Notes under the pieces: model-generated
What the model saw: the letters and a program-made list of their open reading frames with translations, nothing else
Database searches by the model: none
Told to the model about the DNA's origin: nothing
Origin: Mesorhizobium sp. ZC-5
GTDB taxonomy: Bacteria > Pseudomonadota > Alphaproteobacteria > Rhizobiales > Rhizobiaceae
Assembly: GCF_025753855.1 (NCBI RefSeq)
Contig: NZ_JAOWPT010000008.1
Span: forward strand, 169,589 to 233,588
DNA: 64,000 bases
Direction of reading: 5' to 3'
Part shown: one piece after another, positions 44,964 to 55,696 of the stretch
Layout of the letters: every line of letters starts with the position of its first letter
Numbering within the stretch: position 1 is the stretch's first letter
Position numbers and translations under genes: made by a program

Positions 44964-45542
44964 ATGCGCATCCTGCGTGCCGCCGACTATCGCCGCATGC
45001 CGTGGAAGAACGGCGGCGGCGAGACCACCGAGATCGCCGTCTGGCCGGAAAATGCCGGCCTCGATGATTTCGGCTGGCGGGTCTCGATGGCACGGGTGGA
45101 ACGCGACGGGCCGTTTTCGGCTTTTTCGGGCATCGACCGCACGCTGAGCATTCTCGAGGGCGAGGGGCTGCGGCTGGCGATTGCCGGTCAGCCGGCGGTC
45201 GAACTTCGCGGTGAGGGCGATCCTTTCGCTTTTCCAGCCGACCAGCCGACCGATTCAGTTTTGCTGGGTGGACCCGTCACGGACCTGAACGTGATGACGC
45301 GGCGCGGCCGTTTCAAGCATGCCGTGCGGCGGGTCGAGGCTTTGGAGAAAACGGAAATCCCTTCCGATGCGAAAGTCACGATGCTGCTTTGCCATCGCGG
45401 TGCGGTCGACATCGCCGTGGGAACTGAAGCTGGCAGGCTCGGCGAACTCGATTGCCTGGTTCTGGAAGGCTCAGAGAGCGTGTCGGCGAGGGCTGGGCGT
45501 AACGCATCGCTGTTTCTGATCGAGATATACGAAGCCGGCTAA
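44964..45542 (+). CDS. hutD: HutD/Ves family protein
   Basis: The 192-residue cupin-fold HutD protein shows YRRMPWKNGGGETTEIAVWP near the start, FGWRVSMARVERDGPFSAFSGIDRTL and LNVMTRRGRFKHAVRR. HutD is thought to modulate hut expression or protect from overload, binding urocanate or formylglutamate in a pocket. It is the last gene of the hut operon, starting four bases after the YjiH-family stop, and convergent with the sugar kinase gene. Confidence 0.9.
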   Translation: MRILRAADYRRMPWKNGGGETTEIAVWPENAGLDDFGWRVSMARVERDGPFSAFSGIDRTLSILEGEGLRLAIAGQPAVELRGEGDPFAFPADQPTDSVLLGGPVTDLNVMTRRGRFKHAVRRVEALEKTEIPSDAKVTMLLCHRGAVDIAVGTEAGRLGELDCLVLEGSESVSARAGRNASLFLIEIYEAG

Positions 45543-45564
45543 CTGCCCGGCGTCCGATGATCTG

Positions 45565-47148
45565 CTAGCGGATGTCGTCGAGCGCCTTGCGGTCCTCGTG
45601 CATCTGCAGGAAGATCCGGTAGTCGCGATCGTAGGCGGCGCGCCTGGCTGTATCCGGCTGGCGGGCCTTGCCACCCTGCTGCATGCCGGCGCAGGCTGCC
45701 GGCAGATCGGGATAGAGCCCGGCGGCCGTGGCCGCGACCATGCCGGTGCCGAGCAGCACGGCATCCTCCGCCGCAGGTTCGATGACGGTGCAGCCGGTTG
45801 CGTCGGCATAGAGTTCCATCAGCAGCGGGTTCTTGGTGTGCCCGCCGGTCACGTGCAGCGTGTCGATCGCATAGCCCTGCTTTGCCTGGGCGTCGAGGAT
45901 GTGGCGGACGCCGAGCGCAATGCCGACGCAGGTGCGCCAGTAGAGCTGGCACAGGCTGTCGAATGAGGCGTCGAGCGTGAGGCCGCTGATGACGCCTGTG
46001 GCGCGCGGATCGGCGAGCGGCGAACGGTTGCCGTTGAAGTCCGGCAGGACATAAAGCCTTTCGGCGAAGCGGTCGCCTTCTTCCCCGCGCAGCGCCTGGA
46101 TGCGCTCGACGATCTTTTTATGTTCTGCCGCATTGGGCTCGCCGCCTGCGCCATGCCAGCGGATGATATGGTCGAGCAGCGCGCCGGTTGCCGACTGGCC
46201 GCCTTCGTTCAGCCAGAGTTCAGGCAGCACCGCGCCGAAATAGGGACCCCAGACGCCGGGCACGGGGCGGGGTCCGCGCGATAGCGCCATGGTGCAGGTC
46301 GAGGTGCCGCCGATGAGACCGAGATGCCGTTCGATGTCCTGGCCGGCGGAGGCGAAAGCGCCGATGACGCCGAGCGCGCCGGCGTGGGCGTCGATCAGGC
46401 CGATGCCGACATGGCAGTCTGTGGTGAGGCCGAGCTGGCTCGCCGCCTCGTTGCCAAGCCGGCTAACGCTTTGACCGATCGGCGAGGCTTTCTCCGGAAG
46501 ATTGCCGCGAGACAGCATGTCCGGAATGCCGACCGTTTCGAAAAAATCGCGCTGCCAGCTTTCCTTCTCGTGGGCGAGATAGGTCCATTTGCAGGTGAGC
46601 GTGCATTGCGAGCGTTCGAGCGAGCCGGACGCTTTCCAGGTCAGGAAATCGGCGAGGTCAAAGAAATATCCAGCCCTGTCCCAGCTTTGCGGCAGGTTGC
46701 GCTTCAGCCACATCAGCTTCGGCGTTTCCATTTCCGGCGACATCACCCCGCCGATGAAATCGAGCACCTTGTGGCCGGTCGCGGTGCATTCCTCGGCTTC
46801 CGCCACGGCGCGATGGTCGAGCCAGACGATGGTGTCCCAGCGCTGCTCTCCGGATGTCGAGACGCTGACCCGGCCGCCATCCTTGCCGCGCACCACCAGC
46901 GAGCAGGTGGCGTCGAACGAGATGCCGCTCACGTCCTCCGGCGCCGCCGAGGCTTTTGCCAAGGCCGCCCGGACCGACGTGCAGACGGCGCGCCAGATTT
47001 CTTCCGAATCGTGCTCGGCGTGATCGTGGCGAGGGCGGTTGATGGCGATCGGCTGTTCGGCACGCGCGAGCAACCGGCCGCCGCGGTCAAGCACGCCGGC
47101 ACGCGCGCTTCCGGTTCCAACATCGACGGCGACGACAAGTTCGGTCAT
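45565..47148 (-). CDS. FGGY-family pentulose kinase
   Basis: The 527-residue carbohydrate kinase of the FGGY family matches the pentulose (D-ribulose-type) subgroup. N-terminal phosphate motif VAVDVGTGSARAGVLD (residues 6-21), DHAEHDSEEIWRAV, SGISFDATCSLVV, TIVWLDHRAV and the late adenosine motif HVTGGHTKNPLLMELYADATG are visible. It would phosphorylate a ketopentose or similar ketose using ATP. It lies nine bases after the isomerase gene, so the isomerase product is the likely substrate. The exact sugar is not deducible. Confidence 0.87.
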   Translation of the reverse strand: MTELVVAVDVGTGSARAGVLDRGGRLLARAEQPIAINRPRHDHAEHDSEEIWRAVCTSVRAALAKASAAPEDVSGISFDATCSLVVRGKDGGRVSVSTSGEQRWDTIVWLDHRAVAEAEECTATGHKVLDFIGGVMSPEMETPKLMWLKRNLPQSWDRAGYFFDLADFLTWKASGSLERSQCTLTCKWTYLAHEKESWQRDFFETVGIPDMLSRGNLPEKASPIGQSVSRLGNEAASQLGLTTDCHVGIGLIDAHAGALGVIGAFASAGQDIERHLGLIGGTSTCTMALSRGPRPVPGVWGPYFGAVLPELWLNEGGQSATGALLDHIIRWHGAGGEPNAAEHKKIVERIQALRGEEGDRFAERLYVLPDFNGNRSPLADPRATGVISGLTLDASFDSLCQLYWRTCVGIALGVRHILDAQAKQGYAIDTLHVTGGHTKNPLLMELYADATGCTVIEPAAEDAVLLGTGMVAATAAGLYPDLPAACAGMQQGGKARQPDTARRAAYDRDYRIFLQMHEDRKALDDIR

Positions 47149-47157
47149 GCACTGCTT

Positions 47158-48672
47158 TCAATCTGCGAGGTAACGGACACGATAGCCGCAGAGTTTGCTC
47201 AATGCCGCCATTTCTTCAAGGATGTCCCCATAAGAAACCGCGACATGGTTGCTCATGTAGTGCGCCATCAGCGTATCGCGGCCGATGCCGAGGTCGGCGA
47301 TCATGATCGGCCATTCGGGCGTGGTGCCATTCCACCATTCGGCGAGCTTGTCCTTCGGCAGTTCGACCACCTTGCCCTTGCCGATGTCCATCACCGGTTC
47401 GCCATTGTCGAGCCAGGCCCGCGACCAGGTCATCCCGCCGGCCAGGCTGGCGCCGGTGAAGGTGCCGCCGGGCACCGGGAAATATTGCTGCGGCTGACGC
47501 CAGGAATGCACTCCCTTCAGCGTGTCCGGGTCGAGCGAGAAGGCATAGGCGCCAGCCGAGCCCGAATTGAGCAGCAGCCAGAGGAAGCGGCCGTCGTGCT
47601 CGCCGCCCCAGCGCACGTCGTGGAAGGCGACGCTCTGGTGCAGGCCCTTGGCTTTCAGCAGCCGCTTCATCATCTCCATGGGCAGGAGATTGCCCTGGTC
47701 AGCCTCGGTCGAATCGACGATGGTGTCGCCGTTGGTTTCTGGGCGGCAAGTTGAGTTGAGCAGGCCTTCGGCGAAATCGGATGGCGGCCGGAGCTTGATC
47801 AGGCCGAGCTGGTATTGCCAGCCGACGCAGTCGGCCTTGAACTCGTCGACGATGTCGAGCACCGCGAGATAGTCGCGCAGCTGCTCGCGGGTGCCGTTGG
47901 CATCGAAATCCTCGGCGCCGGCGCCGCCATAATGGAACTCGATGCCCTTGGCGTTGACGAAGGCCAATGCGTCGTCGAGGCGCTTGTCGGAGACACGCTT
48001 GCCGTAGTCGATGATCCAGGCCTGGTCGACCTTGTGCTCGGCAAAGCCGAGCTTGTGCAGCAGTCGGGCGCCGAAGCAGCCGTTAGTCATGCCCATGGAA
48101 GTGTCGCCCAGCATCAGCGCGATCGGCCGGCGGCGTTTCATTTCGGCGTGCACGCCCTCGGCGATCTTCGCAGCCGCGGCCGAGACTTTCGGGGCAGGGC
48201 GGATGCTTGCCTCGTCATAGGCGATGACGCCCTTGGCGCACCATTGCTCGAGGCCTTCGAGAAATTTCGCGTCGGCGCTCCAGTCGGTGGCCTCGGTCCA
48301 CAGGCGGCTGGTCTTGCGGCCTTCCGCGGCGAGGCAGGCGCCGGTGTTCAGGAGCCCGACAAGACCCGGCCATTTGCCGGAAAAGTTGCTGACCATCAGG
48401 AGCGGGTTGTCGTGGCCGATGACGCCATCGACCGTATGCGGCCCGTAGACCCAATGCGTGTAGAGGCCGATGATCGGCCCGTCGAGCTGGCCAAGCTTCT
48501 CGATCGCCTCATGCGGCTTGGTCATGAAACCTTCGACGCGGCGATATTTGCGGCCGAGCCGGGTCAGGCTTTTTTCGAGCTGGGCGGTGGCTTCCCGCAC
48601 GCCGGGGAGCGCGGTCTTGTTGGGCATGTCGCGATAGTCGCCCGGCCAGAAAATATTGATCGTTTCGCTCAT
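47158..48672 (-). CDS. L-fucose/L-arabinose isomerase family protein
   Basis: The 504-residue protein belongs to the fucose/arabinose isomerase superfamily, which interconverts aldoses and ketoses with Mn2+. The N-terminal domain has INIFWPGDYRDMPN and GLYTHWVYGPHTVDGVIGHD. Candidate metal ligands lie in VDSTEADQGNLLPMEMM (Glu/Asp), FHDVRWGGEHDGRFLW (His) and the region around MAHYMSNHVAVSYGD. It is longer than L-arabinose isomerases and closest to the fucose-type group. It sits between the sugar-binding protein gene and the kinase gene, so it acts on the imported sugar. Confidence 0.82.
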   Translation of the reverse strand: MSETINIFWPGDYRDMPNKTALPGVREATAQLEKSLTRLGRKYRRVEGFMTKPHEAIEKLGQLDGPIIGLYTHWVYGPHTVDGVIGHDNPLLMVSNFSGKWPGLVGLLNTGACLAAEGRKTSRLWTEATDWSADAKFLEGLEQWCAKGVIAYDEASIRPAPKVSAAAAKIAEGVHAEMKRRRPIALMLGDTSMGMTNGCFGARLLHKLGFAEHKVDQAWIIDYGKRVSDKRLDDALAFVNAKGIEFHYGGAGAEDFDANGTREQLRDYLAVLDIVDEFKADCVGWQYQLGLIKLRPPSDFAEGLLNSTCRPETNGDTIVDSTEADQGNLLPMEMMKRLLKAKGLHQSVAFHDVRWGGEHDGRFLWLLLNSGSAGAYAFSLDPDTLKGVHSWRQPQQYFPVPGGTFTGASLAGGMTWSRAWLDNGEPVMDIGKGKVVELPKDKLAEWWNGTTPEWPIMIADLGIGRDTLMAHYMSNHVAVSYGDILEEMAALSKLCGYRVRYLAD

Positions 48673-48783
48673 GTCCGCACCTTCCGTCTGTCGTGCATCA
48701 CGGCTTGCCGCCCATCGGGCAGCCCGCCGGCTTCGATATGGGAAAGGCCGGGCGGCAAGGAGAGCCGCCCGGCGTCCTGAGTG

Positions 48784-49752
48784 TCAGAGCCCGTTGTCCT
48801 TCATGATCTGGGCAGCGTTTTCCTTGGTCACCTTCATGGTGTCGAGCGTGATGGTCTTCTCGACCTTCTCGCCGTTGAGGAACTTGATCGCTTGCCGCAA
48901 GCCTTCCGCGCCCGGCGTGGCATAGAGGAAGGTAGCCGTCAGTTCGCCGTTGTTGACCCAGGTCACGCCCTCCGGCGGCAGCGCGTCGATGCCGATGAAC
49001 TTGATGTCCTTCTCGCGGCCGACGTCCTTGGCGGCAAGGTAGGCGCCGTAGGCCATCGGGTCGTTATGGCCGTAGACGAGATCGATCTTCTCGTTGTTGC
49101 GGAGCGCCGTGGCCATCAGGTTGTAGGCCTGGTCCTGCTTCCAGTCGCCCGACTGCTGGTCGAGCAGGTTCTTGATGCCCGGCTCCTTGTCGGTGAATTC
49201 GTGGAAGCCGTCATGGCGGTCATGCGCGGGCTGCGTGCCCATGCCGCCCCAGATCTCGACGACATTGCCGGTGGCCTTGCCGGCGCCGCCAAGCAGCTCG
49301 ACTGCGTATTCGCCGGCCGCGCGGCCGATCAGCTTGTTGTCGCCGCCAACGAACTGCGTGTACTGGTCGGTCTCGACGTTGCGGTCGAGCACGAAGACCG
49401 GAATCTTGGCGTCGATGGCCTGCTGGACGACGCCGGTAAGGCCGGCCGACTCCTTCGGCGAGACGAGCAGCGCGTCGACTTCCTGGCGGATCAGGTTCTC
49501 GACGTCGGCGACCTGCTTCTCCGTCTTGTCCTCGCCGTCGGTGACGATCAGCTCGACGTTCGGATGCTTGGCGGCCTCGGCGATGATGTCCTTGTTGAAC
49601 TGCGCGCGCCACGGCTCGATCGTGGTCACCTGGCTGAAGCCGATCTTGAATTTCTTGTCCTGGGCGAAGGCGCTCCCGCCCTGCAGAAGCATGGTCGATG
49701 CGACGAGTGCGGCCGTAATGGCGGCGAGCCTCGTGAATTCACGGCGTTTCAT
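48784..49752 (-). CDS. Sugar ABC transporter substrate-binding protein
   Basis: The 322-residue periplasmic protein of the ribose/galactose-binding type 1 family has a signal peptide (MKRREFTRLAAITAALVAST, cleaved near AFA-QD). The body shows FKIGFSQVTTIEPWRAQFN, VDALLVSPKESAGLTGVVQQ, IPVFVLDRNVETDQYTQFVG and YGHNDPMAYGAYLAAKDVG, the last matching hinge/ligand motifs. The ATG at 49752 follows GGAGGAAAC. Its start overlaps the permease stop by 14 bases. Substrate: a pentose or hexose, unknown. Confidence 0.92.
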   Translation of the reverse strand: MKRREFTRLAAITAALVASTMLLQGGSAFAQDKKFKIGFSQVTTIEPWRAQFNKDIIAEAAKHPNVELIVTDGEDKTEKQVADVENLIRQEVDALLVSPKESAGLTGVVQQAIDAKIPVFVLDRNVETDQYTQFVGGDNKLIGRAAGEYAVELLGGAGKATGNVVEIWGGMGTQPAHDRHDGFHEFTDKEPGIKNLLDQQSGDWKQDQAYNLMATALRNNEKIDLVYGHNDPMAYGAYLAAKDVGREKDIKFIGIDALPPEGVTWVNNGELTATFLYATPGAEGLRQAIKFLNGEKVEKTITLDTMKVTKENAAQIMKDNGL

Positions 49753-51057
49753 TTGCGTTTCCTCCAAGGTTTCGAGACTGGGTCTCTTCCGACGTTCGCT
49801 CTTCGGCGGACGTTTTCTGATGCGCCTGCCGCCAGAAGGGCAGGCGCAAATAGGCAAACAGGTCGGCGGCATTGCGCTCCTGGACAAGCACGGTGCCGAT
49901 GATGATCAGGCCTTTCAGCACCAACTGAAGGTTCGAGTTGATGTTGTGGAGCTGCAGGATGTTGGACAGCAGCCCGAAGATGAGCACGCCGCAGAAGGTG
50001 CCGGCGAGGCTGCCGCGCCCGCCCATCAGGCTGGTGCCGCCGATGACGACGGCGGCGATGGCGTCGAGTTCCAGCCCGGCGCCGGCGTCCGGCTTGCCCT
50101 GACGGTATTGCGCCACGTAAAGCACGGCGGCGACACCGGCGAGCAGGCCGGAAATCGCGTAGGTGACGATCTTGACGCGTCCGGCGTCGATGCCGGACAG
50201 GCGCGCGGCTTCCTCGTTGCCGCCGATGGCGTAGACATAACGGCCGAACGGGGTGAAGCGCAGCACCGCGCCATAGATGACGATCGCCGCGATGAAGAAC
50301 AGGCCGGGCATCGGTATGATGCCGAACACCAGCGAACGCAAAATGTCGAATTCGGCGACAGCGTTGGAGCCGGTGTAGACCGGCAGCACCGCGTTGTTCT
50401 GGCCGGCGGTGAGCCGGGCCACGCCAAGCGCCGTCACCATCATCGCCAGCGTCACGATGAAAGGCTGCAGCCTGCCGGCGACGATGATGAAGCCGTTGAT
50501 CGAGCCGAAGACGAGGCCGACACAGGGCGCGACGATGAGGACCCCGAGCACGCCGAACTTGGTCTGGATCTGCGGCAGCAGGAACCACAGCGCCAGTGCA
50601 CACAAAAGCACGCCGACGATGGCCGGCGCGACGATGCCGCGGATCGGATCGAGCTGGATGTCCCGCCTCACGTCGCCCTGGCGGGATTTTTCAAGGTTGA
50701 GGAGGACGAACCGGGTGAGCATGACGCCGATGAGCAGCGCCACCAGCCCGACCGCCGGCACGCCCATGATTGCCGCCGGCGTGTAGCCGGGCATTGTCAA
50801 GAGCATGGCGCAGACCACCGAGCAGATCGCCATCAGCGAGCCGACCGACAGGTCGATGCCCGCGGTGATGATGACCGCGGTCATTCCCGTCGCGATCAGT
50901 CCGGTGGTCGACACCTGCCGCAGCACGTCGAGCAGGTTGCCGTAGGACAGGAAGATGTTCTTGCCGGACGAACTGACCGGAGAGGAGAGCACGCCGATCA
51001 GGAAGATGGCGAGCAGGCCCCAGTAGAGCTTGGTGCGGGAGACAAGTTTCAATGCGC

Positions 51058-51061
<4 letters not shown>
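49739..51061 (-). CDS. Sugar ABC transporter permease (RbsC-like)
   Basis: The 440-residue permease of the ribose/xylose BPD_transp_2 family has about 10-12 hydrophobic helices, TGMTAVIITAGIDLSVGSLM (about residues 58-77, the family signature), and a late YAIGGNEEAARLSGIDAGRV. A hydrophilic insert after NLEKSRQGDVRRDIQLDP (about 130) makes it longer than RbsC. The ATG at 51061 overlaps the ATPase stop by four bases. Confidence 0.92.
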
Positions 51062-52647
<1,586 letters not shown>

Positions 52648-52700
52648 GACAATGGCGGCCTCCCTTCCGACCTCGTCAATTCTCGATCTTGAAAAGCTAA

Positions 52701-52714
52701 TCTAAACGTTTCGA
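52701..52714. promoter_or_regulatory. Candidate LacI-family operator O1
   Basis: TCTAAACGTTTCGA is a near-palindrome centred on a CG step, the hallmark of LacI/GalR operators. It lies 54 bases upstream of the ABC transporter operon and matches a perfect site at 52808. Confidence 0.65.
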
Positions 52715-52807
52715 ACGAGTCAAGGGCGACATCGGCGCTTTGTGAAAAATCCGGGCGCAATTGTTGCGTGGAGCAACGAAATACGCAATTACTGGCCGAG
52801 GGCTCGA

Positions 52808-52821
52808 TCAAAACGTTTTGA
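52808..52821. promoter_or_regulatory. Candidate LacI-family operator O2
   Basis: TCAAAACGTTTTGA is a perfect 14-base palindrome centred on CG, five bases before the ATG of the LacI-type gene. With O1 it flanks the divergent promoters, 107 bases centre to centre, which would allow looping and autoregulation. Confidence 0.72.
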
Positions 52822-52825
52822 AGAA

Positions 52826-53905
52826 ATGACCAAAAGCAAGCGCACGCGGCCGCGCAAATCGACAGCTCCGACAATGCTCCACGTCGCCGAGGCGGCGCGC
52901 GTTTCGGTGGCGACGGTTTCGGCTGTCGTCAACGGCACCGCGGTCGTCAGCCCCGCGCTCACCGCCAGGATAGAAGCCGCGATCAAGGATATCGGCTACA
53001 AGCGCAATGCGATCGCGCGCAGCCTCAAGCTCGGCAAGACGCGCACCATCGGACTGACCGTCGCCGATATCACCAATCCGTTCTTCACCGATGTCGTTTC
53101 CGTCATCCAGGAGGTGCTGCATCGCGCCGGCTATGCCGTCATGCTGTGCTGCAACGACGAGGATATCGAAACGCAGGACGACCAGATCCAACTGCTACTC
53201 GACCGCATGGTCGACGGGCTGATCATCGCGCCGGCCGGCGACGACGCCAATCTCAAGCGCATCCTGGAGGGCACCAATGTCCCCGTCGTGCTCATCGATC
53301 GCATCTGCGACGGCGTCGATACCGATGCGGTGGTGCTCGACAACCAGCGCGCCGTGTTCGATGCAACCACCTACATGCTGCATCTCGGACATCGCCGCAT
53401 CGGCTATATCTCGGGTTCGCTCGACACCTCGACAGGACGGGACCGGCTTGCCGGGTACCACGAGGCGCTCGATTCGGCCGGCATCGCGTTCGACGACGAA
53501 CTGGTCAGGCTCGGCAATTTCCGCGAGGCCGATGCCTACAAGGCAGCGATGCAACTGCTGACGCAGCCTGACCGGCCGACCGCGATATTCTCGGCCAACA
53601 ACCTGATGGTTATCGGCGTGATGAAGGCGATCCGCGACATCGGGCTTTCGTGCCCGGAAGACATTTCCGTCGCCTGCTTCGACGATTTTCCCTGGGCGGA
53701 TGTGTTCCGGCCGCAACTGACGACCGTCGCCCAGCCGGTGCGGGCGATCGGCGAACAGGCCGCGCAACTGGTACTCGACCGGTTGGCCGGCAAGACCGAG
53801 AACGGCCCGCGGCGGCTGGTGCTGCAAGGCCGGCTGATGGTGCGCAATTCCTGCCGGCCGCATGCGTCGCTGGTGCAGGGTGCGCGAGAGCATGGCGCCC
53901 TGTAG
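52826..53905 (+). CDS. LacI-family transcriptional regulator
   Basis: The 359-residue repressor has a LacI helix-turn-helix (about residues 18-65: VAEAARVSVATVSAVVNGTA, hinge helix IARSLKLGKTRTIG) and a periplasmic-binding-like sugar domain with TVADITNPFFTDVVSVIQEV, LGHRRIGYISG and DISVACFDDFPWADVFRPQL. The ATG at 52826 is chosen because the basic arm KSKRTRPRKS precedes the DNA-binding domain; an upstream start at 52742 would read across the operator. It is divergent from the sugar transporter operon and presumably represses it until the sugar appears. Confidence 0.92.
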   Translation: MTKSKRTRPRKSTAPTMLHVAEAARVSVATVSAVVNGTAVVSPALTARIEAAIKDIGYKRNAIARSLKLGKTRTIGLTVADITNPFFTDVVSVIQEVLHRAGYAVMLCCNDEDIETQDDQIQLLLDRMVDGLIIAPAGDDANLKRILEGTNVPVVLIDRICDGVDTDAVVLDNQRAVFDATTYMLHLGHRRIGYISGSLDTSTGRDRLAGYHEALDSAGIAFDDELVRLGNFREADAYKAAMQLLTQPDRPTAIFSANNLMVIGVMKAIRDIGLSCPEDISVACFDDFPWADVFRPQLTTVAQPVRAIGEQAAQLVLDRLAGKTENGPRRLVLQGRLMVRNSCRPHASLVQGAREHGAL

Positions 53906-53923
53906 GCCCAAGGTTCCGCTCCC

Positions 53924-54502
53924 TCAATCCTCGTGCAGCTTGCGGGCGATCGGCGGCCCGACGGTGATGTTCTTGAATACGGCATGAAAGCCGGACCGTT
54001 CCGGCGAGCAGGCCATGACCCCGATTGCCGCGTCTTTATCGGGAAACGGGCAGAGCCGGGCCATCTGCCAGTGCGCATTGCCGACACAAAACTGGACGCG
54101 GACGGCATCGCCGTGGCGGGTGAGCCGGACGAAAACCTCGTCGCTCGGCTTCGCGTCGGGGAGCGGAATGACCGACCAGTCGGAGACGCCGCGCGTGACC
54201 ACCACGCTGAAATGCATCAGCCCGTCGGTATATTCAATGCCGGTCTTGATCCAGTGGCTTTCGTCGATCCGAAGCATCAGCCCGGCCTGGTCGTAGAGCT
54301 GCTCGTAATCGCCAAGGATCGTTGCGGTCGCGGTGAAATCGCCCGATACGCCGCGCAGATAGGCATGGCCGTTGTCGCGGACGAACCCGTAGAACGTCTC
54401 GCGCCAGAAGTCGGTCTTTGCGTCGGTCCGCAATTCCAGTCTGCCGGCATCGCCGCTCCAGTCCGCGGGCGGTTTCAACCAGTGGAATTCGTCGGACATC
54501 AT
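53924..54502 (-). CDS. DUF1349 domain protein
   Basis: The 192-residue protein matches DUF1349, a concanavalin-like beta-sandwich fold found in carbohydrate-related proteins. It shows LELRTDAKTDFWRETFYGF, FTATATILGDYEQLYDQAGL, HWIKTGIEYTDGLMHFSVVVTRG and IGVMACSPERSGFHAVF. No signal peptide is present, so it is cytoplasmic. The ATG at 54502 has GGGAG eight bases upstream; a second ATG follows at once. It is convergent with the lacI-type gene and may belong to the sugar system. Confidence 0.82.
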   Translation of the reverse strand: MMSDEFHWLKPPADWSGDAGRLELRTDAKTDFWRETFYGFVRDNGHAYLRGVSGDFTATATILGDYEQLYDQAGLMLRIDESHWIKTGIEYTDGLMHFSVVVTRGVSDWSVIPLPDAKPSDEVFVRLTRHGDAVRVQFCVGNAHWQMARLCPFPDKDAAIGVMACSPERSGFHAVFKNITVGPPIARKLHED

Positions 54503-54572
54503 TGCGGCTCCCGGATCATGCTCGCCGGTTGGATAACACATAACCCGGCGGGCGGGCATGGGCGGGATTGCG

Positions 54573-55613
54573 TCAGGTGAGACCGAGCCGCACGAGGTGG
54601 CGCACGACCGGCGTGAACAACTCCGAGCCGACATAGGAGCCAACGCCGGCATGTTCGAAGAGTGATTCGACCAGTTCGGCATCCTCGACCACCGGAATGC
54701 CGAGCCGCCGCGCTTCGGCGAGCATCGTGTCGGCGACATGGCCCTGGCCCTTGCCGACGATCACCGGCACGGGGGTATCGTCGCGGACGTAGCGCAACGC
54801 GACCATGCGGTCTCCCGCGGCGAAAACGAGGACGGCGTTCTTCACGCCGAGCCGGATCGGCCGCGTCACCGCTTCGCGGCGCTGGCGCTGAAATTCCTGC
54901 TGGATCAACGGGTCGCCTTCGAGATCCTTGAATTCGCGCCTGTATTCGGTCTTGGTCATGCGCATGTCGCGCAGAAACAGCCAGCGCTGCAGCGGAACGT
55001 CGATCAGTCCGATCAGAATGAAACCCAGCACGGCCGCGATGCCCAGCGGCGTCAGCACCGCCTTGATCATCGGCGCGATGCAGGTTTCGCCGCAGCCGGG
55101 CGCGTCGAAAAGCGGCTGCATCCAAGCCAGAAGGATGACGACGAACAGGCCGGCCAGGAAAACCACCTTCGCCACCCCCTTGGCGAACTCGACGACGTTT
55201 CGCAGCGAGATGATTTTCATGAGCCCCTTGGCGGGATTTATGTGATCGAACTGCGGCTTGATCGGCTCGAAGGAAAAGACCGGTCCGTAACTCGCAACGA
55301 AGCCGAAGAGCACCGTGAAGACGACAACGATGCCAACCAGAGGGGCTGTGACCAGAAACATCAGAGAGACGGTATGACGAATTGCACGCATGCTGATTTC
55401 GTCGAACGAGGCGCCTGAAGCCGTAACCGTCTGCATCAGCTGGGAAAGGTGTTCCGAGACGGTCGGCCAGATGAAATACAGGTAGGCAAGTGCCGCAAAA
55501 AGCGTGAAACCGGCAATCAGGTCGCGGCTTTGCGAGACCTGTCCTTTGCGTCGCGAATCGCGCAGCTTCTTGTCGGAAGCGGGTAACTGTTTTTCTTCGG
55601 CTTCCTGCGTCAT
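54573..55613 (-). CDS. sctU: Type III secretion export switch SctU, no NPTH motif
   Basis: The 346-residue FlhB/SctU-family protein has four hydrophobic helices (about residues 32-50, 80-110, 146-166 and 184-206), a linker with TKTEYRREFKDLEGDPLIQQE and a cytoplasmic domain. In the family, a conserved Asn-Pro-Thr-His undergoes self-cleavage to switch substrates. Aligning ...NAVLVFA / MVALRYV with the usual strand on each side puts Ala266-Gly267-Asp268-Arg269 at that place, so the motif is absent. The rest of the domain, VIVGKGQGHVADTMLAEARR and IPVVEDAELVESLF, is well kept. Flagellar FlhB is unlikely given the sctD-X-Y-V genes nearby. It is divergent from the TadD-like gene. Confidence 0.88.
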   Translation of the reverse strand: MTQEAEEKQLPASDKKLRDSRRKGQVSQSRDLIAGFTLFAALAYLYFIWPTVSEHLSQLMQTVTASGASFDEISMRAIRHTVSLMFLVTAPLVGIVVVFTVLFGFVASYGPVFSFEPIKPQFDHINPAKGLMKIISLRNVVEFAKGVAKVVFLAGLFVVILLAWMQPLFDAPGCGETCIAPMIKAVLTPLGIAAVLGFILIGLIDVPLQRWLFLRDMRMTKTEYRREFKDLEGDPLIQQEFQRQRREAVTRPIRLGVKNAVLVFAAGDRMVALRYVRDDTPVPVIVGKGQGHVADTMLAEARRLGIPVVEDAELVESLFEHAGVGSYVGSELFTPVVRHLVRLGLT

Positions 55614-55696
55614 TTCTGTATCTTAGCGCAAGCTTGTGGTTCCAGTGAGCGCCGCCATGTGTATGATGCGGCGGGCTTGAATACGGAGAGGTGGAT

